9,709 nucleotides of DNA from CAZHPA01 sp964533945 (GTDB taxonomy: Bacteria > Bacillota > Clostridia > Lachnospirales > WRBF01): contig CAZHPA010000056.1 of assembly GCA_964533945.1 (NCBI GenBank), positions 1 to 9,709 of the forward strand, read 5' to 3'. Position numbers and translations under genes: made by a program. This document shows, piece after piece, positions 1 through 6,266 of the stretch (positions are counted from its first letter, which is position 1; each line of letters starts with the position of its first letter). Under the pieces are notes generated by a model. The model was not told the DNA's origin. It searched no databases and saw only the letters and a program-made list of their open reading frames with translations.

Positions 1-1246
1 TGTTATAGCGCTTATATTAACGGTTTTCTTTTTGGCAATTTTTTACATGTATAACTTTTATAAAACAATTGCTTCAAATAAAAAAGAAGCTCTTTTAATT
101 TTTTCGCTATATATGACAGTAATATTTTTCTGCTTTTTGCTTGGAAATATAAGCTATTTTTTTCTGCCAATTATCGTTGTAACGCTTTTGGTTTCAGTTT
201 TAATAGATTTAAGACTTGCAATAGTATTAAATTTTTGCATAACACTTATTTCAATGTTTATTTGCAAAGGCGATATTGAATTTACATTGTATTTTTTCCT
301 ATCCGGAACTTGCACTGCTTTAATTTCAAAATATACAACAGAACGTAATAAAATTATTTTAGTTGGTATTTTTTCCAGTATTTTAAACTTTGTTATAATT
401 TTTGGCGTTATGCTGTTTTTTGAGAAAAAATATTCTGTTGAAGTTTTGTATTCGGGGCTTTTTGCAGCTGCTTCAGGTATAATTTCAGTTATCTTGGCAA
501 TCGGAAGTCTTCCGATTTGGGAAGCAGCATTTGGAATTGTTACAACAATAAAGCTTTTAGACCTTGCAAACCCAAATAGTACACTGTTAAGACGATTAAC
601 AATTGAAGCACCGGGAACATATCATCATAGCCTAATTGTTGCCAATTTAGCCGAAACGGCCGCCTATGAAATAGGAGCAAATCCAAACCTTGCCCGTGTT
701 GGAGCTTATTATCATGATATTGGAAAACTTAAATATCCGGCATATTTTTCAGAAAATCAAGTAGGGGAAAATCCTCACGACGGCTTAGACCCATACAGCA
801 GCGTTCAAGTAATTGTTTCTCATGTAACATATGGGCTTGAATTGGCAGATGCATATAAACTTCCAAAAGCTGTTAAAGACATTATAACTCAACATCATGG
901 TACAACATTGGTTAAATATTTTTATCATAAAGCAAAATCAAAAAATCCTGATGCTCAAGTAGAAGAAAAAGACTTTAGGTATACTTTTGAGCCTCCGCAA
1001 TCAAAAGAAGCAGCAATAGTTATGATGGCAGATACAGTTGAAGCGGCAGTTCGCTCTATGATGCCTTCCGGTAAAACTATGGAAGAAGTTGAAGTATTTG
1101 CGAGAACATTAGTTAAAGATAAACTTGATGATGGGCAACTTACGGACAGTACGCTGACGCTTAGAGATATTGATACAATAATTAAATCGTTTATGCGTGT
1201 TTTTAAAGGTATGTATCATGAAAGAATACCTTATCCTAAAAAATAG
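1..1246 (+). CDS. pgpH: PgpH-type 7TM-HD cyclic-di-AMP phosphodiesterase, 5' truncated by window edge
   Basis: Members of this family (YqfF/PgpH) are membrane proteins whose cytoplasmic HD domain hydrolyses c-di-AMP to pApA. The frame is open to the left edge (first complete codon at base 2), so the TTG at 32 is not the start. About 414 residues are visible against roughly 700 for the family; the N-terminal extracellular domain and first helices lie outside. Several hydrophobic segments (residues about 1-170) are followed by the linker SLPIWEAAFG and the HD domain. Visible metal ligands, numbered from base 2: His208/209 (GTYHHSL), His238-Asp239 (YYHDIGK), His274, His298-299 (TQHHGTT) and Asp344 (MMADTVEAA). 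This is the full expected set, so the enzyme looks active. The gene ends 45 bases before ybeY, the usual neighbour of this family in Firmicutes, so co-transcription is likely. Family assignment is firm; the substrate is inferred from characterised homologues. Confidence 0.93.
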   Translation, partial: VIALILTVFFLAIFYMYNFYKTIASNKKEALLIFSLYMTVIFFCFLLGNISYFFLPIIVVTLLVSVLIDLRLAIVLNFCITLISMFICKGDIEFTLYFFLSGTCTALISKYTTERNKIILVGIFSSILNFVIIFGVMLFFEKKYSVEVLYSGLFAAASGIISVILAIGSLPIWEAAFGIVTTIKLLDLANPNSTLLRRLTIEAPGTYHHSLIVANLAETAAYEIGANPNLARVGAYYHDIGKLKYPAYFSENQVGENPHDGLDPYSSVQVIVSHVTYGLELADAYKLPKAVKDIITQHHGTTLVKYFYHKAKSKNPDAQVEEKDFRYTFEPPQSKEAAIVMMADTVEAAVRSMMPSGKTMEEVEVFARTLVKDKLDDGQLTDSTLTLRDIDTIIKSFMRVFKGMYHERIPYPKK

Positions 1247-1256
1247 GGTATTCTTT
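1221..1256 (+). other. stem-loop spanning the pgpH stop codon
   Basis: A 10-bp perfect inverted repeat (AAAGAATACC at 1221-1230, GGTATTCTTT at 1247-1256) brackets the pgpH stop codon at 1244-1246. An inner CCTA/TAGG pairing is also possible. The 3' arm ends in TTCTTT followed by ATGC, so there is no real U-tract. It may be an mRNA stability or processing element, or a weak attenuator, between pgpH and ybeY. The repeat is seen directly; function is unknown. Confidence 0.4.
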
Positions 1257-1291
1257 ATGCAAAACCATTAAAGTTAGAAAGAAGGTATTTT

Positions 1292-1777
1292 ATGGAAATA
1301 TTCATTGACTACTTAAATGATGAGCTTGAAAATGAATGCCACAATATTTTTGGTATTTCTAAACTTGAAAGCATAGTAAACCGTGCTGTTACCGAAACGC
1401 TAACATACGAAAACTTCCCAACCGAAAACGTTGAAGTTAGCATTTTAATTGTTGATGGGCAATATATAAAAGAATTAAACAAAAATTATCGTAACATAGA
1501 TAAAGTAACAGATGTTTTGTCTTTTCCGCTTCTTGATGAGATTAACGAAAACATAAACAGCTTTAATAGTGAGCAGCCAATAGCACTTGGGGATATAGTA
1601 ATTTGCCTTGAAAAAACTATTAGCCAGGCAGAGCAGCTTTGCCATAGCGCAGAGCGTGAATTAGCTTTTTTAACGGCTCATAGCATGTTACATTTACTGG
1701 GCTATGACCACATGGAAGCTTCCGAGGAAGAAGTTATGCTTGAAAAACAAAGGGAGATTTTAAAATGGACAAGCTAA
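1292..1777 (+). CDS. ybeY: endoribonuclease YbeY (16S rRNA maturation)
   Basis: YbeY is a zinc-dependent single-strand endoribonuclease needed for 16S rRNA 3'-end maturation and 70S quality control. The 161-residue protein has the usual length and carries the signature HSMLHLLGYDH at residues 130-140, with zinc ligands His130, His134 and His140. Other family blocks are present: NKNYRNIDKVTDVLSFP (about 63-79) and ALGDIVI (about 98-104). The ATG at 1292 follows a GAAAGAAGG ribosome binding site at 1277-1285 with suitable spacing. The gene sits directly after pgpH, the conserved order in many Firmicutes, and overlaps the next gene by 13 bases. Immediately downstream there is a DUF3048 gene, not the dgkA/era genes often found next in clostridia. 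The assignment is secure. Confidence 0.96.
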   Translation: MEIFIDYLNDELENECHNIFGISKLESIVNRAVTETLTYENFPTENVEVSILIVDGQYIKELNKNYRNIDKVTDVLSFPLLDEINENINSFNSEQPIALGDIVICLEKTISQAEQLCHSAERELAFLTAHSMLHLLGYDHMEASEEEVMLEKQREILKWTS

Positions 1778-2946
1778 GAAAATTTATACATTTTGTACAA
1801 AATTCTAATGCAAAATATATTTTTGGGGGAATATTTTGTGGGCTTTTTGTAGGCATTGTTGCTATTTTAATTGCAAGTCTTTTTATAGATAAAGATAAAA
1901 GTACAATTGCAACTGTTGAGCCAGCAACCCCTCCCCCAACCGTTGCACCTTCTGAAACGCCCAAACCGGAAAATCCTGAAGAAACAGAGCCGCCAAAGCA
2001 AGAAGAACCTGAAGAAAACTTAGAAGGAAAAGCAAAAAGCATTTTAACTGGATTATATATTGATGAAGATATTGTAAATAAAAGACCCGTTGCCGTTGTA
2101 ATTAACAACATGAAAAAAGCACTTCCCCAAAGCGGATTGTCGCAGGCAGATATTATTTATGAAGTACTTGCAGAAGGTGATATAACAAGGCTTGTTGCAA
2201 TTTTTCAAGATTTTAATTCCGATAAAATTGGACCTGTTAGAAGCGCAAGAGATTATTTTATAGATTTTGCTTTCGACAACGATGCTATTTTTGCTCATCA
2301 TGGCGGAAGCCCGCAAGGCTATGAAACAATTAAGTCTTCAAAAATACCTAATCTTGACGGCATGGAGCTTGAAGGTACAACATTTTGGCGTGATAAAGCA
2401 CGTTATTCAATATCTTCTATGATAGAGCATAGTTCATATACAGATGCAAGTAAAATTGAAGCTGCAATTGAAAAAAAAGGATATAGGAACGCAATTAAAG
2501 AAGACTATAACAGTATGTTTGAATTTTACAATGAACCACAATCTCCAAGCAGCGGAGAACAAGCAAGTGAAGTTATAGTTCCTTTTTCAGCCAACTATAC
2601 AGCAAAATTTAAATATAATGATGAAGAAAAATTATATTATAAATTTGAACGTGATAATAAACAAATAGATGAAGAAACAGGAGAGCAACTTGCAGTTTCA
2701 AATATTATTGTGCAATTTGTTAAAATGCATATCATACAAGGAGATACGTACGGCAGACGCTCGGTTTCTCTTGTTTCAAGCGGCGAAGGATACATTATAA
2801 CAAACGGAAGTTATGCACCAATTACATGGAGCAAAGGCAGCAAATTTAACCCAACACAATGGTTTGATGAAGACGGCAATAAACTTACCCTGAACAAGGG
2901 AAAGACATGGATATGTGTATATAATGGAGATGTTCAATTCAATTAA
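1765..2946 (+). CDS. membrane-anchored DUF3048 (YerB-like) protein
   Basis: This 393-residue protein has three parts: a short basic N-terminus with one hydrophobic helix (residues about 18-41), a Pro/Glu/Thr-rich linker (about 51-86), and a soluble two-part domain. The domain matches my recollection of DUF3048. Its N-terminal half contains RPVAVVINNMKKALPQSGL, DIIYEVLAEGDITRLVAIF and KIGPVRSARDYFIDFA (about 98-170), then HHGGSPQGY. Its C-terminal half contains GSKFNPTQWFDEDG and GKTWICVYNG near the end. B. subtilis YerB is usually predicted to be a lipoprotein; here I see no lipobox, so I infer a single-pass anchor with the domain outside the membrane. The start at 1765 lies inside the end of ybeY, with AGGGAG at 1751-1756 as ribosome binding site, which suggests translational coupling. 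The family has no established biochemical function that I know of. Confidence 0.88.
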   Translation: MDKLRKFIHFVQNSNAKYIFGGIFCGLFVGIVAILIASLFIDKDKSTIATVEPATPPPTVAPSETPKPENPEETEPPKQEEPEENLEGKAKSILTGLYIDEDIVNKRPVAVVINNMKKALPQSGLSQADIIYEVLAEGDITRLVAIFQDFNSDKIGPVRSARDYFIDFAFDNDAIFAHHGGSPQGYETIKSSKIPNLDGMELEGTTFWRDKARYSISSMIEHSSYTDASKIEAAIEKKGYRNAIKEDYNSMFEFYNEPQSPSSGEQASEVIVPFSANYTAKFKYNDEEKLYYKFERDNKQIDEETGEQLAVSNIIVQFVKMHIIQGDTYGRRSVSLVSSGEGYIITNGSYAPITWSKGSKFNPTQWFDEDGNKLTLNKGKTWICVYNGDVQFN

Positions 2947-2979
2947 TAGCTAACATCTAAGTTCTAAGGCTGTTGCTTT

Positions 2980-3008
2980 CCGAAACTTCGGTTTGCAGCG
3001 GTTTTTTT
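2980..3008 (+). terminator. intrinsic terminator after the pgpH-ybeY-DUF3048 run
   Basis: CCG-AAAC at 2980-2986, a UUCG tetraloop at 2987-2990 and GTTT at 2991-2994 form a hairpin closed by a C(UUCG)G loop. A second pairing CCG/CGG (2999-3001) is possible across a four-base bulge, and a run of seven T follows at 3002-3008. Position (33 bases after the DUF3048 stop) and tail support a rho-independent terminator; the bulged stem makes its strength uncertain. Confidence 0.6.
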
Positions 3009-3035
3009 GTTGTATAATAATAAAAAATAAAAATT

Positions 3036-3094
3036 TGCAAAGCATACTTGACAAATAATGCAAAGTATGCTATTCTAAAAATGCAAAGTTTACT
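3036..3094 (+). repeat. three 13-bp direct repeats at 23-bp period, putative operator
   Basis: Copies are TGCAAAGCATACT (3036-3048), TGCAAAGTATGCT (3059-3071) and TGCAAAGTTTACT (3082-3094), start-to-start spacing exactly 23 and 23. The last eight bases of copies 1 and 2 are reverse complements (AGCATACT/AGTATGCT), so an inverted repeat (3041-3049 with 3063-3071) also exists. The boxes touch the -35, abut the -10 and cover the predicted transcript start. I infer autoregulation by the adjacent XRE protein. Confidence 0.7.
3048..3076 (+). promoter_or_regulatory. sigma-A-type promoter of the XRE/membrane-protein unit
   Basis: TTGACA at 3048-3053, a 17-base spacer and TATTCT at 3071-3076 give a near-consensus vegetative promoter. 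The predicted transcript start is near 3083, about 38 bases before the GTG start at 3121. The core elements are interleaved with the three 13-bp repeats annotated separately, so the promoter is probably repressed by whatever binds them. Confidence 0.75.
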
Positions 3095-3120
3095 ATACTT
3101 TAAAACTGTGGGGTGACTGC

Positions 3121-3327
3121 GTGAAAACCAAAATACCACAGCTACGCAAGCAACATAAGCTTTCACAAGAGGAGCTGGCGTTTGCTGTTGGCGTTACAAG
3201 ACAAACCATTACTTCAATAGAAGTTGGTAAATATACGGCATCACTTGTATTGGCTTATAAAATTGCCAAATATTTCGGAAAAAACATTGAGGAAGTATTT
3301 GATTTTTCAGAATTGGAGGAAATATAA
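3121..3327 (+). CDS. XRE-family transcriptional regulator, 68 residues
   Basis: This is a minimal Cro/CI-type DNA-binding protein. The helix-turn-helix spans residues about 6-60: the LSQEELAFAVGVTRQTITSIE segment holds the first helices and the recognition helix, followed by YTASLVLAYKIAKYFGKNIEEVF. It belongs to the short group with B. subtilis YgzD/YozG-like proteins and has no effector domain. The GTG start gives the usual family N-terminus (MKTKIPQLRKQ) with GGGGTG as ribosome binding site about 6-10 bases upstream. Its stop codon abuts the ATG of the next gene, so the two form a tight operon. It probably represses its own promoter through the 23-bp-period boxes; that is inference. Confidence 0.93.
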   Translation: MKTKIPQLRKQHKLSQEELAFAVGVTRQTITSIEVGKYTASLVLAYKIAKYFGKNIEEVFDFSELEEI

Positions 3328-3765
3328 ATGGAGGAATATAAGAAAAAAATAAAAAATAGACAAATTTTGTTAAATACTGCACTTTTAGGTACTTGTTCTT
3401 CACTCTTGCTAACTCGCAATTTTGGAAACGGAACAAGAACTTCCGACTTCATTGCAGGGTTTCAAACGGGAATTGCTATTGGCTTATTAGTATTATTAAT
3501 TGCTTTTATTGTTAAGTATTCCGTTGCATTAAAAAAAGAAGAACAACTTAAAAAGTTATATATTTCTGAAACAGACGAACGCAAATTGCTTATTCATCAA
3601 AAATCAGGGTCTATAGGAATGAATATAACAATGTTTGGATTGGCAACGGCAACTGCTATTGCCGGAAACTTTGATGATATAGTATTTTTTACACTGCTTG
3701 GTGCTTGCCTATTTGTTTGTTTAATTCGTGGCGTATTAAAAATATACTATTTTAAAAAATATTAA
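3328..3765 (+). CDS. small multi-pass membrane protein paired with the XRE regulator
   Basis: I do not recognise a function. The 145-residue protein starts directly after the regulator's stop codon, with GGAGGA (3315-3320) inside the regulator's last codons as ribosome binding site. It has a basic N-terminus, a weak hydrophobic stretch (about 15-28), a strong helix (about 42-65), a charged cytoplasmic loop with ETDERKLLIHQKSG (about 81-94), and two further helices (about 96-113 and 117-135). A DER-containing loop before paired helices is common in small membrane proteins encoded beside XRE regulators, such as the DUF2178/DUF6442-like group, but I cannot confirm membership. Tight pairing suggests a shared sensing, stress or immunity role. 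Confidence 0.8.
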   Translation: MEEYKKKIKNRQILLNTALLGTCSSLLLTRNFGNGTRTSDFIAGFQTGIAIGLLVLLIAFIVKYSVALKKEEQLKKLYISETDERKLLIHQKSGSIGMNITMFGLATATAIAGNFDDIVFFTLLGACLFVCLIRGVLKIYYFKKY

Positions 3766-3777
3766 TAACACCATTAA

Positions 3778-3812
3778 TTAATCCATGCCAACACGGCATG
3801 GATTAAGTTTTT
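3778..3812 (+). terminator. 12-bp perfect terminator hairpin between convergent genes
   Basis: TTAATCCATGCC (3778-3789) and GGCATGGATTAA (3795-3806) pair perfectly around the loop AACAC, followed by GTTTTT. This is a strong rho-independent terminator for the XRE/membrane unit. The minus-strand FliK-like gene ends inside the right arm (stop at 3803-3805), so the same stem may help end that transcript, although the minus-strand tail is less T-rich. Confidence 0.9.
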
Positions 3813-5599
3813 GTATCAAATGACATCCCTAATGCTGTATTTTTATTAGGCAAAGTGTTGGTTTCAAAATTATTTACTTCCAATATTGTTTTAGGCGGCT
3901 CATTTTTGGCAAATGTAAAGCTTTCAAGTATATATCCTTGTTGTTTAAGAGCATTTGAAAGAACACCTATATTTTGCCTAACAAGTACTTCCACTTCATC
4001 ATTTTCTAAATTAAACCTACAGCTAACGGCTTTGTTGTCTTTTTGAACAAACGCTTCAAACCTTCCTAGGCTTGCTGTATCTAAAGCAATTAAAGCACTT
4101 ACGGCATCTCCTTTAGCTTTTTTCTTTCCTTTTTTATCTTTAAAAATAAAAAGCTCGGCATTTGTTTGATGATTGTTAATTACTAAAGGAATTTGCAAAA
4201 ACAAATTGGTTTTTAGCTGCGAAACAAAATTCATATTTTGTTCTATGCTTTTAACTGCCTGCTGTATATTTTCTGCAACAGTTTTAGAAAGTGCTGTTTC
4301 AGAGCTTGCTTTTTCAATAGTTATCTTCGTATTATTAATTATTTGTTTAAGCTCATTTAAAAATAAATTTAGCTGTTTACTTGTTGTTTCCTTTGGGTTA
4401 AACATAAGTTTTTTAACTAATTCAGCTTGGTTTATTTCAGGTTCGCTGGGATTTGATATATTATTTTTAATAGTTTGTTCAATAGAATTTTCAATAGAGC
4501 TTTTGGAATTTTTAGTAGAGTTTTCAGCAGAATTTTCAATGGCATTTTTAATGATATATTTAATAATGTCGGTTAATTTTGTAAATTTATCGCCTGTATT
4601 TAATTTAAAATCTAAATTATTATGTTGAGAAATAAGCTTTTCTAAGCTTTCTTCTAAAATATTGTCCTTTAAAATGTTATTTAAATTTTCAATTGCTAAC
4701 TTGTCGCTTTTTAAAAATGTTACTATCTTGTTTTTTAAAGCATCTTTTATAACTTCTTTTATAGTTTCTTTTTGAACTTCATTTTCTAAATTTTGCAAGC
4801 TGATATTTTTAAAATTGCTGGTAAGTTCATTTAAATTTTTTAAAGGCAGTTTTTCAATTAAATTATTAGCTATATTTTCTGCTAAATTGCTAACAGTTTT
4901 GTTATTAAGTTGTTTGTGTTCAACTGATTCATTAGATGCTTTTGCTGCTTCTATTAATTCAAATTGCGGCTGTTGTTTAACTTGCTCTTTATTGTCATTG
5001 CTAATTGCTAGTTTAATTTGTTGTTGAATTAATTGCTGTTTAATTGCCTGTTCTTTAGGCTGCTGTTCATTAGAATTAGTATTAAGCGGTTTTAAAATTG
5101 CATTTGTAATTGCTTCTCTAACATTTTCATCTTCAATGCTTAAAAGTGCGTTAATTAAATCGCCAACTTGATTTGAAATTTTATTTTCTCCGGTTATAAA
5201 TTTATTTAGTTGTTCTATGTTTAACCCTGTTGGACGTATTTCATTAGCAACAAAAAATAGTGCCTTATCTAAATTGTCTGAACCAAAAAGCTTAAGTGTG
5301 TAATTTAATTTAGTTAATGTTTCCTTTGTAATTGGCATTTGGTTTATAAAAAGCAACTGTGCAAGCTCTAAATTTTCAGCCGTTGGTTTAAACCCAGAAG
5401 AAACTAACGCTTGCGAAATAGTCTTTGAAATAGCTTGTTGTTTTATCATTTCGTGCTCGGTTTTGTATTCACTTACAGGCAAATGGATTTCACCTTTTAG
5501 AGCTTCGTTTTCAGTTTCGCTTTTAACTTCTTCTTTTGAAGATGTTGAAGATGCTGAATTGAACTTGTATTCAGATGGAGATGTTGTTTTTATTTCCAT
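3803..5599 (-). CDS. FliK-like protein with C-terminal flagellar hook-length-control-type domain
   Basis: This 598-residue protein is rich in Asn, Lys, Gln and Glu with long low-complexity stretches (for example Gln-rich 179-212 and ENS-type repeats at 355-372). The C-terminal domain (about 463-565) contains LFLQIPLVINNHQTNAELFIF, then SALIALDTASLGRFEAFV, then VLVRQNIGVLSNALKQQGY. This arrangement is typical of the C-terminal domain of FliK hook-length-control proteins and clostridial relatives. An N-terminal block (about 66-105: SSGFKPTAENLELAQLLF, MPITKETL) also resembles those relatives. FliK is secreted through the flagellar export gate and sets hook length. No other flagellar gene is visible here, so function is uncertain: it could be a distant FliK, a paralogue or a relic. 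The ATG follows AAGGAAG (5607-5613). The coding frame is intact. Confidence 0.72.
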   Translation of the reverse strand: MEIKTTSPSEYKFNSASSTSSKEEVKSETENEALKGEIHLPVSEYKTEHEMIKQQAISKTISQALVSSGFKPTAENLELAQLLFINQMPITKETLTKLNYTLKLFGSDNLDKALFFVANEIRPTGLNIEQLNKFITGENKISNQVGDLINALLSIEDENVREAITNAILKPLNTNSNEQQPKEQAIKQQLIQQQIKLAISNDNKEQVKQQPQFELIEAAKASNESVEHKQLNNKTVSNLAENIANNLIEKLPLKNLNELTSNFKNISLQNLENEVQKETIKEVIKDALKNKIVTFLKSDKLAIENLNNILKDNILEESLEKLISQHNNLDFKLNTGDKFTKLTDIIKYIIKNAIENSAENSTKNSKSSIENSIEQTIKNNISNPSEPEINQAELVKKLMFNPKETTSKQLNLFLNELKQIINNTKITIEKASSETALSKTVAENIQQAVKSIEQNMNFVSQLKTNLFLQIPLVINNHQTNAELFIFKDKKGKKKAKGDAVSALIALDTASLGRFEAFVQKDNKAVSCRFNLENDEVEVLVRQNIGVLSNALKQQGYILESFTFAKNEPPKTILEVNNFETNTLPNKNTALGMSFDTKT

Positions 5600-5639
5600 A
5601 AATACACTTCCTTAAAACTAAAACTAAACTACAAAATAA

Positions 5640-5667
5640 TTATCGTCAACTTTAAGCTATAATATTA
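5640..5667 (-). promoter_or_regulatory. possible sigma-D (flagellar)-type promoter of the FliK-like gene
   Basis: Reading the minus strand, TAAT (5664-5667), 16 bases, then GACGATAA (5640-5647) resemble the sigma-D/FliA pattern TAAA-N15-GCCGATAA, with one mismatch in each element. A competing sigma-A reading is TTGACG (5644-5649), 17 bases, TAGTTT (5621-5626), whose -10 is poor. Either would give a leader of about 20-40 bases. Low confidence in both. Confidence 0.3.
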
Positions 5668-5674
5668 CCCGTGG

Positions 5675-5703
5675 TTCACAATTAGAGTTTTACAGCATAT
5701 ATA
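5675..5703 (+). promoter_or_regulatory. candidate promoter of the ferritin-like gene
   Basis: TTCACA (5675-5680), 17 bases, TATATA (5698-5703) is a plausible sigma-A promoter about 33 bases before the ATG; an overlapping TATAAT at 5702-5707 lies 21 bases from the same -35. The run CATATATATA also resembles the -10 of mother-cell sporulation promoters (CATA-N3-TA), but no matching -35 is convincing. Confidence 0.35.
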
Positions 5704-5735
5704 TAATATTAGTACAAAATTAGGAGGATTGGCAA

Positions 5736-6209
5736 ATGTATCCGTATAATAAAAACGACCGGGAAAACAAAAGCGAAGAAGGATTTTCAAAAAGACCTTC
5801 GCCTGCCGACCGCAAAATAATAGAAATGCTAATTGAAGCTCTTAAAGACGAAACTATGGATTATAACTATTATGGAAAGCTGGCAAATTTAGCAAGAACT
5901 CAAGAAGACAAAGAAATTATAAAAGGCGTTCAAATGGACGAACAAAAACATTTTTTGCTTATTTCAGACATATATTTTAAAATGACCGGAGAAAAGCCTA
6001 AAGTTGAAGCTGGAGTTAAACCAATTAGCCGGAATCTTTTGCGTGAATATGAAAAAAGCATTTTAAGTGAAATAAATGGTATGGAATTTTACAGAAAATT
6101 ATATTTTTCATTTTTAAATGTTCAAATTAGAGATATGATTTTTGAAATTTTAACTGACGAACAGCAACATTCAACTAAATTTACTTATCTTTTTGCTAAA
6201 AATAAATAA
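5736..6209 (+). CDS. ferritin-like diiron protein (rubrerythrin-type four-helix bundle)
   Basis: The 157-residue protein has a charged, probably disordered N-terminus (1-24) and then four helices carrying a complete ferritin-like diiron ligand set: Glu39 (ALKDETMDYNYY), Glu69-x-x-His72 (MDEQKHF), Glu112 (LSEINGMEFY) and Glu142-x-x-His145 (TDEQQHS). The pattern E, ExxH, E, ExxH is that of rubrerythrin and related oxidases. There is no C-terminal rubredoxin domain (no CxxC pairs), so it needs a separate electron donor if it is a peroxidase. Likely roles are peroxide or oxygen detoxification or iron handling in an anaerobe. The ATG follows a consensus AGGAGG (5722-5727). The gene is monocistronic and divergent from the FliK-like gene. 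Fold assignment is firm; the exact reaction is not known. Confidence 0.88.
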   Translation: MYPYNKNDRENKSEEGFSKRPSPADRKIIEMLIEALKDETMDYNYYGKLANLARTQEDKEIIKGVQMDEQKHFLLISDIYFKMTGEKPKVEAGVKPISRNLLREYEKSILSEINGMEFYRKLYFSFLNVQIRDMIFEILTDEQQHSTKFTYLFAKNK

Positions 6210-6216
6210 TAAAGCC

Positions 6217-6260
6217 AAGGATTGAATCTTACTTAATAAGTACGACTCAATCCTTTAATT
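6217..6260. terminator. bidirectional hairpin between convergent genes
   Basis: AAGGATTGA (6217-6225) pairs with TCAATCCTT (6247-6255). Inside, TACTT and AAGTA (6230-6240 area) form a second short stem across a symmetric internal loop. It lies 8 bases after the ferritin-like stop and 12 bases before the end of the DUF4234 gene. T-runs are weak on both sides (CCTTTAATTT on plus, CCTTGGCTTT on minus), so it may act on both transcripts or only protect 3' ends. Confidence 0.6.
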
Positions 6261-6266
6261 TGCAAA

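Noticed and set aside
32..1246. TTG at 32 as the start of the PgpH gene
   Set aside because: The same frame is open back to base 2 and continues a hydrophobic helix, and the family has about 300 more N-terminal residues; the gene simply runs off the left edge.
1734..2111. Minus-strand open frame rich in Gly and Ser
   Set aside because: It is the antisense shadow of the Pro/Glu-rich linker of the DUF3048 gene, with no ribosome binding site or recognisable domain.
3036..3094. CRISPR array
   Set aside because: Only three 13-bp repeats with 10-bp spacers, placed over a promoter; far too short for CRISPR repeats and spacers.
4173..4628. Plus-strand hydrophobic open frame inside the FliK-like gene
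   Set aside because: Antisense of Asn/Lys/Glu codons in AT-rich DNA yields Phe/Leu/Ile strings; no initiation signals support it.
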